DNA of 26,352 nucleotides. It comes from Methanocalculus sp. (lineage in GTDB: Archaea > Halobacteriota > Methanomicrobia > Methanomicrobiales > Methanocorpusculaceae). The stretch lies in assembly GCF_029762515.1 (NCBI RefSeq), contig NZ_JARVGN010000001.1, forward strand, positions 1 through 26,352, in the 5' to 3' direction. The translations under genes were made by a program, and so were the position numbers. The notes below the pieces were generated by a model that saw only the letters and a list, made by a program, of their open reading frames with translations, made no database searches and had not been told where the DNA came from. Positions 24,951 through 26,352 of this stretch are shown here, piece after piece; the first letter of the stretch is position 1, and every line of letters starts with the position of its first letter.

Positions 24951-24986
24951 CCGGGTTTTCTTGTTCACCCTTCTCGAGAAACCCGG
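24951..24986. terminator. Inverted repeat downstream of the TetR gene
   Basis: CCGGGTTT (24951-24958) and AAACCCGG (24979-24986) form an 8-bp perfect stem with a 20-nt loop, 80 nt after the TetR stop. No T-run follows, so it is a weak terminator candidate or a stable 3' end structure. The rest of 24871-25118 shows no convincing gene. Confidence 0.35.
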
Positions 24987-25118
24987 TTCACCTTGTTCTA
25001 ATCGCTTTCTGTTAGCATACCGCCTGCTATGGCTACGCTTTGCCGGTTTGCAGATTGTTCAGTCCTTGACAATTGCAGAGGCTAATAATGAATGTGTGAA
25101 ATGCAGACGGGTGCTGAT

Positions 25119-25265
25119 TCAGACTATGGCAAGTCCGTTTGCAATCCCAATCTGGTATCCTGCATCAACCCCGATGTAGTAGGCACAGATTGCGACCAGG
25201 CAAACAACCAGGATCATGAGAAATCCCATAATCCAGGATCGGTAATTTTCCATCTTTTCGTTCAT
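25119..25265 (-). CDS. Small single-pass membrane protein (48 aa)
   Basis: An open frame of 48 codons translates as a polar N-terminus (MNEKMENYRSW), one hydrophobic helix (IMGFLMILVVCLVAICAYYI, residues 12-31), then a glycine-rich tail GVDAGYQIGIANGLAIV. This has the shape of a real small membrane protein: charged cytoplasmic start, a membrane span of the right length, and no low-complexity bias. A TATA-like CTTTTATCG lies about 40 nt upstream on the minus strand. No ribosome binding site is visible, so leaderless or near-leaderless translation is assumed. I do not recognise the family. A second ATG at codon 5 is a possible start. Confidence 0.55.
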   Translation of the reverse strand: MNEKMENYRSWIMGFLMILVVCLVAICAYYIGVDAGYQIGIANGLAIV

Positions 25266-25372
25266 AGGGATCAGAACGTCTTGTTACCGAATAGACGATA
25301 AAAGTATCGGCATACCCAAAATATCGTGGAATTGTCTCTGATCTAAAAAATAAGTATTACGGATGATTTTCA

Positions 25373-25445
25373 TACTCCCGGGCGGATTCGAACCGCCGTC
25401 GCCGGATCCAAAGTCCTGCATGATTGACCACTACACTACGGGAGT
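25373..25445 (-). tRNA. tRNA-Gln (anticodon TTG)
   Basis: A 73-nt tRNA. The acceptor stem is ACTCCCG/CGGGAGT with discriminator A and no encoded CCA. The T arm is GGCGG-TTCGAAT-CCGCC. The anticodon loop CTTTGGA holds TTG, reading CAA (and CAG by wobble). The 5-bp anticodon stem (CAGGA/TCCGG) has one A-G mismatch at its second pair, at 25417 and 25403. No intron. A TATA box, CTATATTC on the minus strand at 25477-25484, lies about 35 nt upstream of the mature 5' end. Confidence 0.95.
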
Positions 25446-25601
25446 GAGAAGATTCTCCAGTATATTTGTATTCGGGGAATATAGGGATTTGGGAGTTTTG
25501 GGTTTAAGAGTACACGATCAGCTGGTTTTCAAAGTTCATGCTTTTAACGAAAAGATTCACCTTGAAAAACTCAAAATGAGATAAAAATGATAGTGCCTGA
25601 T

Positions 25602-26352
25602 TCATTCCAAACGGTTCGTTGTTTTGAGAATCAGGTAAATCAGAGAGAACATACGGTGGAAAAGATAATCCACTTGATCACTTGACTCAATCGGGGTTTT
25701 ATCAGTTTCATGATGTCTGATTCTGAAATTATTTCCAATATACGTTAGTTCCTTTGCTTCTTGATTAAGCCGTCCATAAAAATTCATTTCAGGGGAGATT
25801 TTCTTGAGAAGTGTCTCGATTGAGGTTTTTTTATCGCCCGGTTCTATCGTTTTCAACCGCTCCCATGCATCCCATAACTTTTCGAGAGCTTCCTTTCGAA
25901 CCTCGATATTTGGATTTAGAAATTTTGCTCGGGCTGTGTTTAGGAGAATATCAAGATCAGTATCCTGAGTAAAGAAGCGTGATTGCTGTAATTGTTCTCT
26001 CAGTCCTTCTGGAGCTAATCGAATTATCTGTCCTGTCGTGTCTAGCTCGTAAATTATACCGTTGCGGGAAAATATACTATTAATGGACTCCCGGAATTTT
26101 CTCTGACCTTTTACAACATCGAATTTAAAATGGTTGTGCTTATGATAATCATGATGATAAATAGCTGTTGGATCTGCAATATATTTATAGCAAAATTCAA
26201 TAAAGTCAAGAGTTGTAAGGAGGGATGGAGTTTTTTTCCCGTCTAATGGCCACTCTATGTAAGGAATTTCTGCTTTTAAAGTAGCGGAAAGAACTCCCTC
26301 GTCATTCCCGCAGATGACAGCTCCATCTGGACATTTTTCAGGAAAGGAATTT
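25602..26352 (-). CDS. Conserved hypothetical protein, 5' part outside the window
   Basis: The minus frame is open from the right edge to the stop at 25602 (about 249 residues); no start is visible. The C-terminus reads RLNQEAKELTYIGNNFRIRH followed by HETDKTPIESSDQVDYLFHR, a pattern I associate with a widespread family of uncharacterised proteins. The stretch EVRKEALEKLWDAWERL precedes it. A histidine-rich patch (YHHDYHKHNHFKF) lies further N-terminal and could bind metal or nucleic acid. The gene is visibly more AT-rich than the cdh and MBL genes, which may indicate recent transfer. I cannot name a function; an abortive-infection/HEPN-like C-terminal domain is possible but not shown by a clear motif. 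Confidence 0.7.
   Translation of the reverse strand, partial: NSFPEKCPDGAVICGNDEGVLSATLKAEIPYIEWPLDGKKTPSLLTTLDFIEFCYKYIADPTAIYHHDYHKHNHFKFDVVKGQRKFRESINSIFSRNGIIYELDTTGQIIRLAPEGLREQLQQSRFFTQDTDLDILLNTARAKFLNPNIEVRKEALEKLWDAWERLKTIEPGDKKTSIETLLKKISPEMNFYGRLNQEAKELTYIGNNFRIRHHETDKTPIESSDQVDYLFHRMFSLIYLILKTTNRLE

Noticed and set aside
24928..25179. An 83-codon plus-strand frame after the TetR gene
   Set aside because: It overlaps the more convincing minus-strand membrane protein, crosses the hairpin at 24951-24986 and resembles nothing coherent.

Overview
The window looks like chromosome from a methanogenic euryarchaeon, probably Methanomicrobiales or a close relative (inferred, not proven). 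The reasons are a five-subunit archaeal acetyl-CoA decarbonylase/synthase (ACDS) operon, archaeal-style TATA elements with short leaders, GGAGG-type ribosome binding sites, and a tRNA without an encoded CCA end. Base composition is moderately GC-rich on the left and falls at the right edge.

Region 1 (1-6673, minus strand) is the ACDS/CODH operon in the order cdhA-cdhB-cdhC-cdhD-cdhE. The genes are translationally coupled, with two 4-nt ATGA overlaps and gaps of 3 and 13 nt. The last gene runs off the left edge. The complex makes or cleaves acetyl-CoA using CO, a corrinoid-bound methyl group and CoA. An inverted repeat lies in the presumed mRNA leader just before cdhA.

Region 2 (6674-10193) holds separately transcribed genes: an MBL-fold hydrolase, an FMN-binding PPOX-family protein, a Fic-family AMP-transferase-like protein with its own inhibitory motif (all minus strand), and a DEDDh (DnaQ-like) exonuclease on the plus strand.

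Region 3 (10230-22090) is a complete bacterial-style type I-E CRISPR-Cas locus. It reads, on the minus strand, cas3 - cas8e - cse2(cas11) - cas7e - cas5e - cas6e - cas1 - cas2 - leader - array, the gene order of the E. coli system. The array has 47 repeats of 29 nt and 46 spacers, every one exactly 32 nt (I located every repeat start). The leader end is at high coordinates and the degenerate end at low coordinates, where the exonuclease gene lies 36 nt away. Two pairs of nearly identical spacers show that the same protospacers were captured more than once from diverged targets.

Region 4 (22091-24870, plus strand) is a small redox-flavoured cluster: a flavodoxin-ferredoxin fusion protein, a NudC-type NADH pyrophosphatase and a TetR-family regulator. 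Region 5 (24871-26352) holds a previously easy-to-miss 48-residue single-pass membrane protein, a tRNA-Gln(TTG), and the C-terminal 250 residues of an AT-rich conserved hypothetical gene that enters from the right edge.

I did not find an unmistakably new system. The most informative signals are the repeated spacer captures, the unfused DEDDh exonuclease beside an archaeal I-E array, and the compact leader whose TATA box nearly touches the first repeat.
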